64,000 nucleotides of DNA from Streptomyces globosus (GTDB lineage: Bacteria > Actinomycetota > Actinomycetes > Streptomycetales > Streptomycetaceae). Shown piece by piece: positions 22,046 through 32,840 of the stretch (the stretch's first letter is position 1; each line of letters starts with the position of its first letter). Where the stretch lies: the NCBI RefSeq assembly GCF_003325375.1, contig NZ_CP030862.1:1-64000 (forward strand), read 5' to 3'. Made by a program: the position numbers and the translations under genes. Below the pieces are notes generated by a model. That model was not told the origin of the DNA. It did not search any database and saw only the letters and a program-made list of their open reading frames with translations.

Positions 22046-22680
22046 GCGCGCGCATTCTGGTCGTGGACAACTACGACAGCTTTGTCTTCAACCTGGTCCA
22101 GTACCTGTACCAGCTCGGCGCCGAGTGCGAGGTGCTGCGCAACGACGAGGTCGCCCCCGCCCACGCCCAGGACGGCTTCGACGGCGTGCTCCTCTCCCCG
22201 GGGCCGGGCACTCCCGAGGAGGCGGGCGTCTGCGTCGACATGGTCCGCCACTGCGCCGCCGCCGGCGTCCCCGTCTTCGGCGTCTGCCTCGGCATGCAGT
22301 CCATGGCCGTCGCGTACGGCGGCGTCGTCGGCCGCGCGCCCGAGCTGCTGCACGGCAAGACCTCCCCGGTGGTCCACGAGGGGCTCGGGGTCTTCCGCGG
22401 GCTCCCCTCGCCCTTCACCGCGACCCGCTACCACTCGCTGGCGGCCGAGCCGCAGACCCTGCCGGACGTGCTGGAGGTCACCGCGCGGACCGAGGACGGG
22501 ATCATCATGGGTTTGCGGCACCGCGAGCACGATGTCGAGGGCGTCCAGTTCCACCCCGAGTCGGTGCTCACCGAGTGGGGCCACCGGATGCTCGCCAACT
22601 GGCTCGTCCGCTGCGGCGACGAGGGCGCCGTCGAGCGCTCGGCGGGGCTGGCCCCGGTGGTGGGCAAGGCCGTCGCGTGA
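22042..22680 (+). CDS. pabA: Glutamine amidotransferase, aminodeoxychorismate/anthranilate synthase component II
   Basis: 212-residue class I glutamine amidotransferase subunit that supplies ammonia to a chorismate-using partner for folate or tryptophan synthesis. Seen: ILVVDNYDSFVFNLVQYL at the start, the oxyanion region LLSPGPGTPEEAG, the nucleophile Cys82 in GVCLGMQ, and the catalytic His and Glu in VEGVQFHPESVLTEWG. No component I gene is in the window, so pabA versus trpG cannot be settled. Translation is coupled on both sides by GTGA overlaps with the small membrane protein and the first sortase. Confidence 0.9.
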   Translation: MSARILVVDNYDSFVFNLVQYLYQLGAECEVLRNDEVAPAHAQDGFDGVLLSPGPGTPEEAGVCVDMVRHCAAAGVPVFGVCLGMQSMAVAYGGVVGRAPELLHGKTSPVVHEGLGVFRGLPSPFTATRYHSLAAEPQTLPDVLEVTARTEDGIIMGLRHREHDVEGVQFHPESVLTEWGHRMLANWLVRCGDEGAVERSAGLAPVVGKAVA

Positions 22681-23489
22681 CCTCGCTCGCGCCGTCCGCC
22701 CCCGCAGAGGGCCGGGCCGCGCGGCGCAGGGCCGCCCAGCAGGCCGCCAGACGGGCCCGCAGGCGCGGGGGCGGGCGGCGGCGCAAGCGGCCCGCCTCGG
22801 GCGGCCCTGTGGTCGTCCTGAGCCGTCTGGCGGGCGAACTGCTGATCACCACGGGAGTGGTGATGCTGCTGTTTGTCGCCTACCAGCTCTGGTACACCAA
22901 CGTGCTCGCGCAGCGCACGGCCGACGGGGCCGCCGGCTCGCTGCGCCAGACCTGGGAGCGGCTGCCGCAGGGGGACGCCGCCCCGCCCCCGGCGGCCTTC
23001 GAGCCGGGCCAGGGCTTCGCGATCCTCCACATCCCGAAACTGGACGTGAAGGTGCCCGTGGCCGAGGGCACCAGCAAGGCAAAGGTGCTCGACCGCGGCA
23101 TGGTCGGGCACTACGCGGACGGGGCGCTGAAGACGGCGATGCCCTCGGACAAGCAGGGCAACTTCGCGGTGGCGGGCCACCGCAACACCCACGGCGAGCC
23201 GTTCCGCTTCATCAACCGGCTGGTGCCGGGCGACCCGATCGTGGTCGAGACCCGGGACGCGTACTACACGTACGAGATGGCCTCGGTGCTGCCGCAGACG
23301 CCGCCGACCAACGTGTCCGTCCTCGAACCGGTGCCGAAGGGCTCCGGGTTCACGGCGCCGGGCCGGTACATCACGCTGACGACCTGCACGCCCGAGTTCA
23401 CCAGCACCTACCGCCTGATCGTATGGGGCAGGATGGTCGAAGAACGCCCCCGCGGCCAGGGCGCTCCGCCCGCGCTGGCCGCCCGCTGA
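22677..23489 (+). CDS. srtE1: Class E sortase (first of a pair)
   Basis: 270-residue transpeptidase that anchors surface proteins (LAxTG-type signals, such as long chaplins in Streptomyces) to peptidoglycan. Seen: a very Arg-rich cytoplasmic N-terminus (about 1-45), a membrane helix (about 54-75), then the extracellular sortase barrel with His168 in VAGHRNTH, Cys237 in TLTTCTP and the catalytic Arg in TYRLIVWG. The GTG start overlaps the pabA stop by 4 bp. The second sortase gene follows after 37 bp. Paired srtE genes at this locus are known from S. coelicolor. Confidence 0.93.
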   Translation: MTSLAPSAPAEGRAARRRAAQQAARRARRRGGGRRRKRPASGGPVVVLSRLAGELLITTGVVMLLFVAYQLWYTNVLAQRTADGAAGSLRQTWERLPQGDAAPPPAAFEPGQGFAILHIPKLDVKVPVAEGTSKAKVLDRGMVGHYADGALKTAMPSDKQGNFAVAGHRNTHGEPFRFINRLVPGDPIVVETRDAYYTYEMASVLPQTPPTNVSVLEPVPKGSGFTAPGRYITLTTCTPEFTSTYRLIVWGRMVEERPRGQGAPPALAAR

Positions 23490-23526
23490 GCCCGCAGCGG
23501 CTCTCCCGCCCGAAGGACGAACCGCA

Positions 23527-24240
23527 GTGCCCCCTACCGCGCCGCCCCGGAACCGCAGTCTGCTCGCCGGGTTCCTGAGCCTGCTGGGCGAGTTCCTGAT
23601 CACGGTCGGCCTGGTGCTCGGCCTGTTCGTGGCGTACTCGCTGTGGTGGACCAACGTCCTCGCCGACCGGCAGGCCTCCTCCCGCGGCGACGAGATCCGC
23701 CGCCAGTGGCTGAGCGCCCCCGCCGCCGGCGCCCCCGCCGAGCCCGGCGCGCTGGACACGCAGGGCGGCGCCGGCTTCCTGCACGTGCCGGCGATGGGCG
23801 GCGGCGAGGTGCTCGTCAAGCGGGGCACGTCGCCCGAGGTGCTGAACCACGGCGTCGCCGGCTACTACACGGAGCCGGTGAAGTCGGCGCTGCCTTGGGA
23901 GGCCTCGGGGAACTTCGCGCTGGCGGCGCACCGCGACGGGCACGGCGCCAAGTTCCACGACATCCACAGGATCCGCAGGGGCGACGCGATCGTCTTCGAG
24001 ACGCGGGACACCTGGTACGTCTACAAGGTCTTCGCGGAACTGCGCCAGACCTCCAAGTACAACGTCGACGTGATCTCCCCCGTGCCCAAGGAGTCGGGCA
24101 AGACCGCCCCGGGCCGCTACATCACCCTGACGACCTGCACCCCCGTCTACACCTCGAAGTACCGCTACGTGGTGTGGGGCGAGCTGGTGCGCACCGAGAA
24201 GGTCGACGCGAAGCGGACGCCGCCGGCCGAGCTGCGCTGA
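23527..24240 (+). CDS. srtE2: Class E sortase (second of a pair)
   Basis: 237 residues, paralogous to the preceding sortase but with a short N-terminus. A membrane helix (about 20-40) precedes the barrel with His135 in ALAAHRDGHG, Cys204 in TLTTCTP and Arg in KYRYVVWG. It shares the blocks GRYITLTTCTP and IVxETRDxxYxY with its neighbour, showing tandem duplication. No sortase substrate (C-terminal LAxTG plus hydrophobic tail) was found among the proteins of this window. It converges with pknB. Confidence 0.93.
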   Translation: MPPTAPPRNRSLLAGFLSLLGEFLITVGLVLGLFVAYSLWWTNVLADRQASSRGDEIRRQWLSAPAAGAPAEPGALDTQGGAGFLHVPAMGGGEVLVKRGTSPEVLNHGVAGYYTEPVKSALPWEASGNFALAAHRDGHGAKFHDIHRIRRGDAIVFETRDTWYVYKVFAELRQTSKYNVDVISPVPKESGKTAPGRYITLTTCTPVYTSKYRYVVWGELVRTEKVDAKRTPPAELR

Positions 24241-24270
24241 CGCGGCCGCCGGCGCCGTCCGGCGCGCACG

Positions 24271-24314
24271 GAAGAGGCCCGGCCCCTCCCGCGGGGGAGG
24301 GGCCGGGCCTCTTC
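24271..24314. terminator. Bidirectional terminator between srtE2 and pknB
   Basis: A perfect 20-bp stem (left arm GAAGAGGCCCGGCCCCTCCC, right arm 24295-24314) with a 4-nt loop lies between two converging genes. Confidence 0.9.
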
Positions 24315-24330
24315 GGGGGCCGGGTGCCGG

Positions 24331-26346
<2,016 letters not shown>

Positions 26347-26583
26347 AACGTTCCAGCCCTCTCCGTCAGTCCCGACCGCACCCGTGTGTGGTCCGGCGGT
26401 GTGCTGTCCGCGCAAAGGCTACCGGCCGATCGTCGGTGATCGGTTGGCGGCCACAGCCTGATACCGGACCGGTACAGTGCGCTCGCCCGGCGGCGCCGCC
26501 GGCGGCCCGGTCCCCCGCGGCGGCCCTCGCGCCCCGCCGCGGTCGTTCCATTGTCCGTGCCGTCCGCCGGTGCACCGCGTCCG

Positions 26584-28050
26584 TCAGATCTTGCTCTTCA
26601 GGACCGCGTCCATGACGGCCTTGGCGACCGGGGCGGCCAGGCCGCCGCCGCTGATGTCCTCGCGGTCGGCATTGCTGTCCTCGATGACGACGGCGACGGC
26701 GACCGGGGAGGTTCCGTCCGGGTTCTGGACGTAGGAGATGAACCAGGCGTAGGGGCGCTTCTTGTTGCCCTCGCCGTGCTGCGCGGTGCCGGTCTTGCCG
26801 CCGACCGTGACGCCCTTGATCTTCGCGGACTTTCCGGTGCCGTTCTCGACGACGTCGACCATCGTCTGCTGGATCTTCTGCGCGTTCGCGGCGGAGAGCG
26901 GGCGGCTCATCTCCTGCGGCTCGTGCTTCTCGACCACGTCGAGGTTGGGCGCGGTCAGCTGGTCGACCATGTACGGCTTCATCAGCTTGCCGTCGTTGGC
27001 GATGGCGGCGGTCACCATGGCCATCTGCAGCGGGGTGGCCGCGGTGTTGAACTGGCCGATGGAGCTCTGGGCGTTGCCGTCGCGGTTCATCGTCTTGTCG
27101 TAGACGCTCGCGAAGGCGCGGACCGGGGTGTCGATCTTGTCGTTGTTGAAGCCGAACTTCTCGGCCGTCTCGACCATGTTGTCGCGGCCGACCTTGTCGC
27201 CGAGGTTGGCGAAGACCGAGTTGCAGGAGACGCGCATCGCCGCGAGGAGGCTGGCCTTCTCGCAGCCCTGGGCGTGGTTGACCATCGGGGTCCGGGTGCC
27301 CGGCAGGATGTACGGCTCCGGGGTGTCCGTCGGCTCGTTGACGTCCTTCACGACGCCGTGCTCCAGCGCGGCGGCCGCGGTGACGACCTTGAACGTGGAG
27401 CCGGGCGGGTACGTCTCGCGCAGGGCGCGGTTGACGAGCTTCTTGTCCTCGCCGTCCTTCAGCTCGACCCAGGCCTTCTCGTCCGCCTTGGAGTTGCCCG
27501 CGAAGCTGCCGGGGTCGTACGACGGGGTGCTGACCAGGGCCAGGATCGCGCCGGTGCGCGGGTCGATGGCCGCGACCGCGCCCTTGTTGTTGCCGAGCGC
27601 CTTGAAGGCGGCTTCCTGCACGTCCGGCATGAGCGTGGTGACGACGTTGCCGCCGGCCTTCTTCTCGCCGGTGAACATGCCGATGGTGCGGTCGAAGAAC
27701 AGCCGGTCGTCGTTGCCCGTGAGGATCTTGTCCTCCAGGGCCTCCAGCTGCGTGGACCCGAAGGCCTGCGAGGCGTAGCCGGTGACCGGCGCCCACAGCT
27801 CGCCGTTGACGTAGGTCCGCTTGTACTTGTAGTCGCTGCCGTCGGTGGCCGTCGAGCCGGTGATCGCCTGACCGCCCTTGACGATGATGTTGCCGCGCTG
27901 GATCGCGTACTGGGCGATCTGGACCCGGCGGTTCTCCTTGCGGGTGCTGAGCTCCTCGGCCTGCACGTACTGCAGCCAGTTCGTGCGCACGAGCAGGGCG
28001 AGGACCAGCAGTCCGCAGAAGATCGAGATGCGGCGCAGCGGCTTGTTCAT
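26584..28050 (-). CDS. pbpA: Penicillin-binding protein PbpA (class B transpeptidase)
   Basis: 488-residue monofunctional transpeptidase that cross-links peptidoglycan in partnership with the adjacent SEDS protein. Seen: short cytoplasmic start MNKPLRRI, membrane helix (about 8-23), an N-terminal dimerisation region, then SxxK (Ser218-Thr-Phe-Lys221 in PPGSTFKVV), SxN (SCN 275-277) and KTG (419-421 in GGKTGTAQ). Its ATG overlaps the rodA stop by 4 bp (ATGA), so the two are translationally coupled. Confidence 0.96.
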   Translation of the reverse strand: MNKPLRRISIFCGLLVLALLVRTNWLQYVQAEELSTRKENRRVQIAQYAIQRGNIIVKGGQAITGSTATDGSDYKYKRTYVNGELWAPVTGYASQAFGSTQLEALEDKILTGNDDRLFFDRTIGMFTGEKKAGGNVVTTLMPDVQEAAFKALGNNKGAVAAIDPRTGAILALVSTPSYDPGSFAGNSKADEKAWVELKDGEDKKLVNRALRETYPPGSTFKVVTAAAALEHGVVKDVNEPTDTPEPYILPGTRTPMVNHAQGCEKASLLAAMRVSCNSVFANLGDKVGRDNMVETAEKFGFNNDKIDTPVRAFASVYDKTMNRDGNAQSSIGQFNTAATPLQMAMVTAAIANDGKLMKPYMVDQLTAPNLDVVEKHEPQEMSRPLSAANAQKIQQTMVDVVENGTGKSAKIKGVTVGGKTGTAQHGEGNKKRPYAWFISYVQNPDGTSPVAVAVVIEDSNADREDISGGGLAAPVAKAVMDAVLKSKI

Positions 28051-29471
28051 GACGGGCGGACCACCTGGGTCATCTCGGAGTCGGGGGACGGCGCGGGGGC
28101 GGGCGCGGGGCGGCGCGCGGTGTCGCTGATCCGGATGAGGATGCCGATCAGGGCCCAGTTGGCGAGGACGGACGAACCGCCGGACGCGAGGAAGGGCATC
28201 GTCATACCGGTCAGCGGGATGAGTCCCATGACGCCGCCTGCGACCACGAAGATCTGGAGCGAGAAGGCTCCGGACAGGCCGATGGCGAAGAGCTTGCCGA
28301 ACGGGTCGCGGGCGGCCAGTGCGGTGCGCACACCGCGCTCGATGATCAGGCCGTAGAGCAGGAGGAAGGCCATCACACCGGAGAGCCCGAGCTCTTCGCC
28401 GACCGTGGAGAAGATGAAGTCGGAGTTCGCGGCGAAGCCGATGAGGTCCGAGTTGCCCTGGCCCCAGCCGGTGCCGAGGACGCCGCCGGAGCCGAAGCTC
28501 ATGATCGACTGGCCGACCTGCTCGCAGGCGCCCGAGGTGGTGTAGCAGCCGAAGGGGTCGAGCCAGGCGTTGACGCGGGCCTGGACGTGGCTGGCGAAGG
28601 TGCCGACGACGACGGCGCCGCCGACGCTCATCAGCAGGCCGATCACGATCCAGCTGGTCCGCTCGGTCGCCACGTACAGCATGATCACGAACATGCCGAA
28701 GAAGAGCAGCGAGGTGCCGAGGTCGTTCTCGAAGACGAGGATGAGCAGGCTCATCGCCCAGATCATCAGGATCGGGCCGAGGTCGCGGCCGCGCGGCAGG
28801 TACAGGCCCATGAAGCGGCGGGAGGCCAGGGCCAGGGCGTCGCGCTTGACCATGAGGTAGCCGGCGAAGAAGACCGCGATGACGATCTTGGCGAACTCGC
28901 CGGGCTGGATGGAGAAGCCAGCGACGCTGATCCAGATCTTCGCGCCGAAGACGTCCGCGCCGAGGCCCGGGATGACCGGCAGGATCAGCAGGACGAGCGC
29001 CGCCGCCATCGAGATGTACGTGAACCGCTGGAGCGTGCGGTGGTCCTTCAGGAGCATCAGCACCGCCGCGAACAGGGCGATGGCCACCGCGGTGTACATC
29101 ATCTGGCGCGGCGCCGACTCCGAGAACGCGCCGAAGCTCCGCTTGGCCAGGTTCTGGAGCCGCTCCGACTGGTCGAGCCGCCAGATCAGCACGCAGCCGA
29201 GGCCGTTGAGCAGGGTGGCGATCGGCAGCAGCAGCGGGTCGGCGTACTTGGCGTAGCGGCGTACGACGAAGTGGGCGAGGCCTGCCAGGACGGCGAGGCC
29301 GCCCCCGTAGGCGAGCATGCCCGGGGGCAGCTCGCCGTGGATCGCGAGCCCCACGTTGGCGTAGGCGAAGATCGGGATGACCACGGCGAACACGAGCAGC
29401 ATGAGCTCGGTGTTCCGCCGGCTCGGCAGCTCGATGGCACCGATGGTGGTCGTGTTGGTGACAACGCTCAT
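28047..29471 (-). CDS. rodA: SEDS family peptidoglycan polymerase RodA/FtsW
   Basis: 474-residue polytopic membrane protein with about ten or more helices. SEDS proteins polymerise glycan strands from lipid II together with a class B PBP, here PbpA. Seen: family blocks FSIQPGEFAKIVIAVFFAGY, FENDLGTSLLFFGMFVIMLY, SGGVLGTGWGQGNSD and IPLTGMTMPFLASGGSSVLAN. The N-terminus MSVVTNTTTIGAIELPSRRN is cytoplasmic. It ends by overlapping the pbpA start. RodA versus FtsW cannot be fully separated by sequence, but the pbpA-pknB context fits the RodA-like paralogue. Confidence 0.94.
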   Translation of the reverse strand: MSVVTNTTTIGAIELPSRRNTELMLLVFAVVIPIFAYANVGLAIHGELPPGMLAYGGGLAVLAGLAHFVVRRYAKYADPLLLPIATLLNGLGCVLIWRLDQSERLQNLAKRSFGAFSESAPRQMMYTAVAIALFAAVLMLLKDHRTLQRFTYISMAAALVLLILPVIPGLGADVFGAKIWISVAGFSIQPGEFAKIVIAVFFAGYLMVKRDALALASRRFMGLYLPRGRDLGPILMIWAMSLLILVFENDLGTSLLFFGMFVIMLYVATERTSWIVIGLLMSVGGAVVVGTFASHVQARVNAWLDPFGCYTTSGACEQVGQSIMSFGSGGVLGTGWGQGNSDLIGFAANSDFIFSTVGEELGLSGVMAFLLLYGLIIERGVRTALAARDPFGKLFAIGLSGAFSLQIFVVAGGVMGLIPLTGMTMPFLASGGSSVLANWALIGILIRISDTARRPAPAPAPSPDSEMTQVVRPS

Positions 29472-29502
29472 GGTGTGGCAGGCCCCCTGTGCCCGCGTGG
29501 GT

Positions 29503-31014
29503 CTACTGCTTCTGGCACTGGCCGACCAGCTGCTGCTCCTCGGGAGTCAGGCTGGGACCGGGTGTCGGGCTGTTCTGCGCCTCGGCCTTGCGGCGCTCCT
29601 CTTCCTTCTTGCACGCGGCGACCTGGGTGCCGAGTTCATCGACCTTCTTGCGGGCCCCGTCGAGGCTGGCCTCGCCGATGGTGTCCTCCACCAGCTTCCG
29701 CTTGAAGGGCGGCAGGTACTTCAGTTCGATGTCGGGGCGGTCGGTCTCCACCTTGGAGAGCTCCAGCGGCCCCAGATTCTGGCTGATGCCGCGGAAGAGC
29801 GCCACGTGGTCGCCCTTGACGCCGATGTAGTACTGCGTCTGCGTCCAGCGGTGGGCCGCGTAGAGGCCGCCGCCGACGACGCCGGCGACGAGCAGCAGGA
29901 GCAGGGTGCGAGTGGTCCACTTGCGCCCTTTGCCGCGGCGCCTGCGGGGGTTGTCGTACCCGTCGTCGAAGGCGGCGCCGTCGTCGTAGGGTTCGGGGTC
30001 GCCGAAGCTGCCGTACCCGCCCCCGGACTGGCTCTGGTCGGGGTAGCCGTAGCCGGGGACGTCGCCGCTGCCGGGCGGCCCGAAGGCGCCGGCGGGCGGG
30101 GGCGCCTGCCGGCCGAGGCCGGCGGCGCGGCCCGCGGGGGTCTGCATGGCGCCGCCGTCGAAGAGCTGGTGCTGGTTCTCGGCGACCGCGCCGACGACGA
30201 CCGGGGTGTCGTTCAGCTGGGCGGCGAGCGTGTCGCCGCTGTCGGTGTCGAGGACGTCGGCGACGATGCAGGTGATGTTGTCCGGTCCGCCGCCGCGCAG
30301 GGCGAGCTGGATCAGGGACTGCACCGTCTCGTGCGGGCCGTGGTAGTCGGCGAGGGTCTCCTCCAGGGTCTGGTGGGAGACGACGCCGGAGAGGCCGTCG
30401 GAGCAGATCAGGTAGCGGTCGCCGGCCCGGACCTCGCGGATCGACAGGTCGGGCTCGACGGTGTCGCCGCTGCCCAGGGCCCGCATGAGCAGCGAGCGCT
30501 GCGGGTGGGTGGTGGCTTCCTCTTCCGTGATGCGGCCCTCGTCGACGAGGCGCTGCACCCAGGTGTGGTCCTGTGTGATCTGCGTCAGGACGCCGTCGCG
30601 CAGCAGGTACGCGCGGGAGTCGCCGACGTGGACCAGGCCGAGCCGCTGGCCCGTCCACAGCAGGGCGGTCAGCGTGGTGCCCATGCCTTCGAGCTGGGCG
30701 TCCTCCTCGACCATGATGCGCAGCTGCTCGTTGGCGCGCTGTACGGCGGAGCCGAGGGAGGTGAGGATGTCGGAGCCCGGGACGTCGTCGTCGAGCTGTA
30801 CGAGCGAGGAGATCACCTCGGAGCTGGCGACCTCGCCGGCGGCCTGGCCGCCCATGCCGTCGGCGACCGCGAGGAGGCGCGGGCCGGCGTACCCGGAGTC
30901 CTCGTTGCCCTCGCGGATCATGCCCTTGTGGGATCCGGCGGCGAACCGCAGGGACAGACTCATGTGCACCTGCCCTGTCGACGCCTCGTCGGGGTACAGC
31001 CGGTCTCGAGCCAC
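29503..31014 (-). CDS. pstP: PP2C-family serine/threonine phosphatase PstP
   Basis: About 503 residues. The cytoplasmic PP2C domain (about 18-255) carries the metal-binding motifs REGNEDSGY, ADGMGGQAAGE, GDSRAYLLR, CSDGLSGVV and GGGPDNITCIVAD. A disordered Gly/Pro/Tyr linker, a basic RRRRGKGRKW stop, one membrane helix (about 375-395) and an extracellular tail of about 105 residues follow. It dephosphorylates PknB and its substrates. Start: GTG 31014 has GGAGG 7 bases ahead; the in-frame ATG at 30963 begins at the more conserved MSLSLRFAAGSHKG and is a real alternative. Confidence 0.94.
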   Translation of the reverse strand: MARDRLYPDEASTGQVHMSLSLRFAAGSHKGMIREGNEDSGYAGPRLLAVADGMGGQAAGEVASSEVISSLVQLDDDVPGSDILTSLGSAVQRANEQLRIMVEEDAQLEGMGTTLTALLWTGQRLGLVHVGDSRAYLLRDGVLTQITQDHTWVQRLVDEGRITEEEATTHPQRSLLMRALGSGDTVEPDLSIREVRAGDRYLICSDGLSGVVSHQTLEETLADYHGPHETVQSLIQLALRGGGPDNITCIVADVLDTDSGDTLAAQLNDTPVVVGAVAENQHQLFDGGAMQTPAGRAAGLGRQAPPPAGAFGPPGSGDVPGYGYPDQSQSGGGYGSFGDPEPYDDGAAFDDGYDNPRRRRGKGRKWTTRTLLLLLVAGVVGGGLYAAHRWTQTQYYIGVKGDHVALFRGISQNLGPLELSKVETDRPDIELKYLPPFKRKLVEDTIGEASLDGARKKVDELGTQVAACKKEEERRKAEAQNSPTPGPSLTPEEQQLVGQCQKQ

Positions 31015-31107
31015 ACTGCCCACCCTCCGGTCGGGAGCGCGCTCGGGTCCGTGCCCCGGGCGGGACGGACTGCCGCGGCTCGCTCGCTCCGCTCGCTCAT
31101 TCTCGTA

Positions 31108-31605
31108 CTACTTCCGCAGCTCGATGACGGTCTTGCCGATGCGGATCGGGGCGCCCGGCGGGATGGGCGTCGGGGTGGTCAGCCGGGTCCGGTCGAGGTA
31201 CGTGCCGTTCGTGGACCCGAGATCCTCGACGATCCACTGGCCGTCACGGTCGGGGTAGATCCTGGCATGGCGGCTGGAGGCGTAGTCGTCGTCCAGCACG
31301 ATGGTGGAGTCGTGCGCCCGGCCCAGCGTGATCGTCTGGCCTGCCAGGGCGACCGTGGTGCCGGTCAGGGTGCCCTCGGAGACGACGAGCTTGGTGGGCG
31401 CGCCGCGGCGCTGGCGCTGCTGCGGGGGCCCGGCGGCCTGGCGGCCCGGCGCCTGCGGCGCGGAGCCGCTGCCGCGGCGCGAGCCGCGCTGCGTGACGCG
31501 CGTACCGAAGAGGTCGCTGCGGATGACCTGGACGGCCACGATGACGAACAGCCACAGAACGGCCAGGAAACCCAACCGCATGACCGTCAGGGTCAGCTCT
31601 GACAT
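31108..31605 (-). CDS. fhaB: FHA domain protein FhaB (FipA-like)
   Basis: 165 residues: an N-terminal membrane helix (about 8-27), an Arg/Pro/Gly-rich linker, and a C-terminal FHA domain (about 85-160) with the phosphothreonine-binding residues in LGRAHDSTIVL, SSRHARIYP and DLGSTNGTYLD. In mycobacteria this protein links PknA/PknB phosphorylation to septal and polar wall synthesis. It is transcribed between fhaA and pstP, with 10 bp to fhaA. Confidence 0.94.
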   Translation of the reverse strand: MSELTLTVMRLGFLAVLWLFVIVAVQVIRSDLFGTRVTQRGSRRGSGSAPQAPGRQAAGPPQQRQRRGAPTKLVVSEGTLTGTTVALAGQTITLGRAHDSTIVLDDDYASSRHARIYPDRDGQWIVEDLGSTNGTYLDRTRLTTPTPIPPGAPIRIGKTVIELRK

Positions 31606-31615
31606 TGCCCCCGCT

Positions 31616-32419
31616 TCACCCTTCGGCTTGCCGGTAAATGATGGTGGTGCTGCCCACGACGATCCGCGAGCCGTCGCGGAGCGTAGCGCGGGTGGTGTGC
31701 TGCCCGTCCACCACGATGCCGTTGGTGGACCCGAGATCCTGGATCGTCGAGGGCGTTCCGGTCCGGATCTCGCAGTGCCGGCGCGAGACGCCGGGGTCGT
31801 CGATCCGCACGTCGGCCTCGGTGCTTCGGCCGAGTACGAGCGTCGGGCGGGAAATCTGGTGGCGGGTGCCGTTGATCTCGATCCAGTGGCGCCGCGGGCC
31901 GCCGCCGGGGGCGGCGGGCCCGGCCGGGGCGCCGGGCCGGTGGCCGGGGGCGCCCGGCGGCGGTCCGGCCGGCATGGGCGGCGCGGCGACCGGCGGGTAG
32001 CCGTAGCCGCCCGGCTGGTTCTGCGGGGCCTGGGGCTGCGAGGTGCTGGCGGCCAGGGTCCGGCTGCGGACCCGGTAGAGGCCGGTGTCCAGGTCCTCTG
32101 CCTTCTCCAGGTGGACCTTGATCGGGCCCATGAAGCTGTAGCGCTGCTGCTTGGCGTAGTCGCGGACCAGGCCCGCGAGCTCGTCGCCGAGCTGGCCCGA
32201 GTACGGGCTCAGGCGCTCGTAGTCGCCGGTGCTCAGCTCCACGATGAAGTCGTTGGGGACGACCGTCCGCTCGCGGTTCCAGATCGTGGCGTTGTTGTCG
32301 CACTCCCGCTGGAGGGCGCCGGCGATCTCGACGGGCTGGACCTCGGACTTGAAGACCTTGGCGAAGGTGCCGTTCACCAGACCTTCGAGTCGCTGCTCGA
32401 ACCGCTTCAGAACTCCCAT
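31616..32419 (-). CDS. fhaA: FHA domain protein FhaA (DUF3662 plus FHA)
   Basis: 267 residues. The N-terminal DUF3662 domain (about 1-120) begins MGVLKRFEQRLEGLVNGTFA. A Pro/Gly-rich linker with PPPGAPGHRPGAPAGP joins it to a C-terminal FHA domain (about 190-265: LGRSTEADVRIDDPGVSRRH, DLGSTNGIVVD). FhaA binds phosphorylated MviN/MurJ and other PknB targets in mycobacteria. ATG 32419 with GGAGG 5-6 bases before it is clearly the start; the open frame upstream is not coding. It is the first gene of the operon running to pknB. Confidence 0.95.
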   Translation of the reverse strand: MGVLKRFEQRLEGLVNGTFAKVFKSEVQPVEIAGALQRECDNNATIWNRERTVVPNDFIVELSTGDYERLSPYSGQLGDELAGLVRDYAKQQRYSFMGPIKVHLEKAEDLDTGLYRVRSRTLAASTSQPQAPQNQPGGYGYPPVAAPPMPAGPPPGAPGHRPGAPAGPAAPGGGPRRHWIEINGTRHQISRPTLVLGRSTEADVRIDDPGVSRRHCEIRTGTPSTIQDLGSTNGIVVDGQHTTRATLRDGSRIVVGSTTIIYRQAEG

Positions 32420-32534
32420 GGGGCACCTCCTCCGTCGCTGTCGCCCTGTACTGCTTACTGATCGTATCCACGCGTGGCGGATTCGGGTGGTTCCCCCTGG
32501 GACCTGTGCGGACGAGTGTTGGTCCTCACAAGGG

Positions 32535-32570
32535 ATCGTAGGGGTGCGCAAGGGACAGTGTCCCGCACCC
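32535..32570 (-). promoter_or_regulatory. Putative promoter with palindrome upstream of fhaA
   Basis: On the minus strand GGGACA (32564-32559), an 18-bp spacer and TACGAT (32540-32535) could form a promoter about 110 bp before fhaA. A perfect dyad GGGACA-G-TGTCCC (32552-32564) covers the -35 and is extended by GGGTGC (32542-32547) and GCACCC (32565-32570). It looks like an operator; the regulator is unknown. Confidence 0.45.
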
Positions 32571-32628
32571 GGTGCGCTGTGCGGGAGGGGCGTTCCGGGT
32601 CGCCTCCCGGGTGCCCCCGGAAAGCGAT

Positions 32629-32658
32629 GTGAATCCAGCCCCGATGACGTGCTAATGT
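32629..32658 (+). promoter_or_regulatory. Possible promoter of tRNA-Leu
   Basis: GTGAAT (32629-32634), 18 bp, TAATGT (32653-32658). The -10 is good and the -35 is poor. It ends 54 bp before the tRNA. Confidence 0.4.
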
Positions 32659-32712
32659 TTCGACGTCGCCAGGGGGACGGACCGAAAGGGAAGAACCACT
32701 GGGACGCTGCTC

Positions 32713-32795
32713 GGGCGAGTGGCGGAACGGCAGACGCGCTGGCTTCAGGTGCCAGTGTCCTTCGGGACGTGGGGGTTCAAATCCCCCCTCGCCCA
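32713..32795 (+). tRNA. tRNA-Leu (CAG anticodon)
   Basis: An 83-nt class II tRNA with a long variable arm (TGTCCTTCGGGACG). Acceptor GGGCGAG pairs with CTCGCCC. Anticodon stem CTGGC/GCCAG encloses TTCAGGT with anticodon CAG. The T arm is GGGGG TTCAAAT CCCCC. CCA is not encoded. Confidence 0.96.
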
Positions 32796-32800
32796 CTGAC

Positions 32801-32840
32801 AGAACCCCCGGTTCGGAGAAATCCGCACCGGGGGTTCTTT
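32801..32840 (+). terminator. Terminator after tRNA-Leu
   Basis: 12-bp stem AGAACCCCCGGT / ACCGGGGGTTCT with a 14-nt loop and a short TTT tail. Confidence 0.8.
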
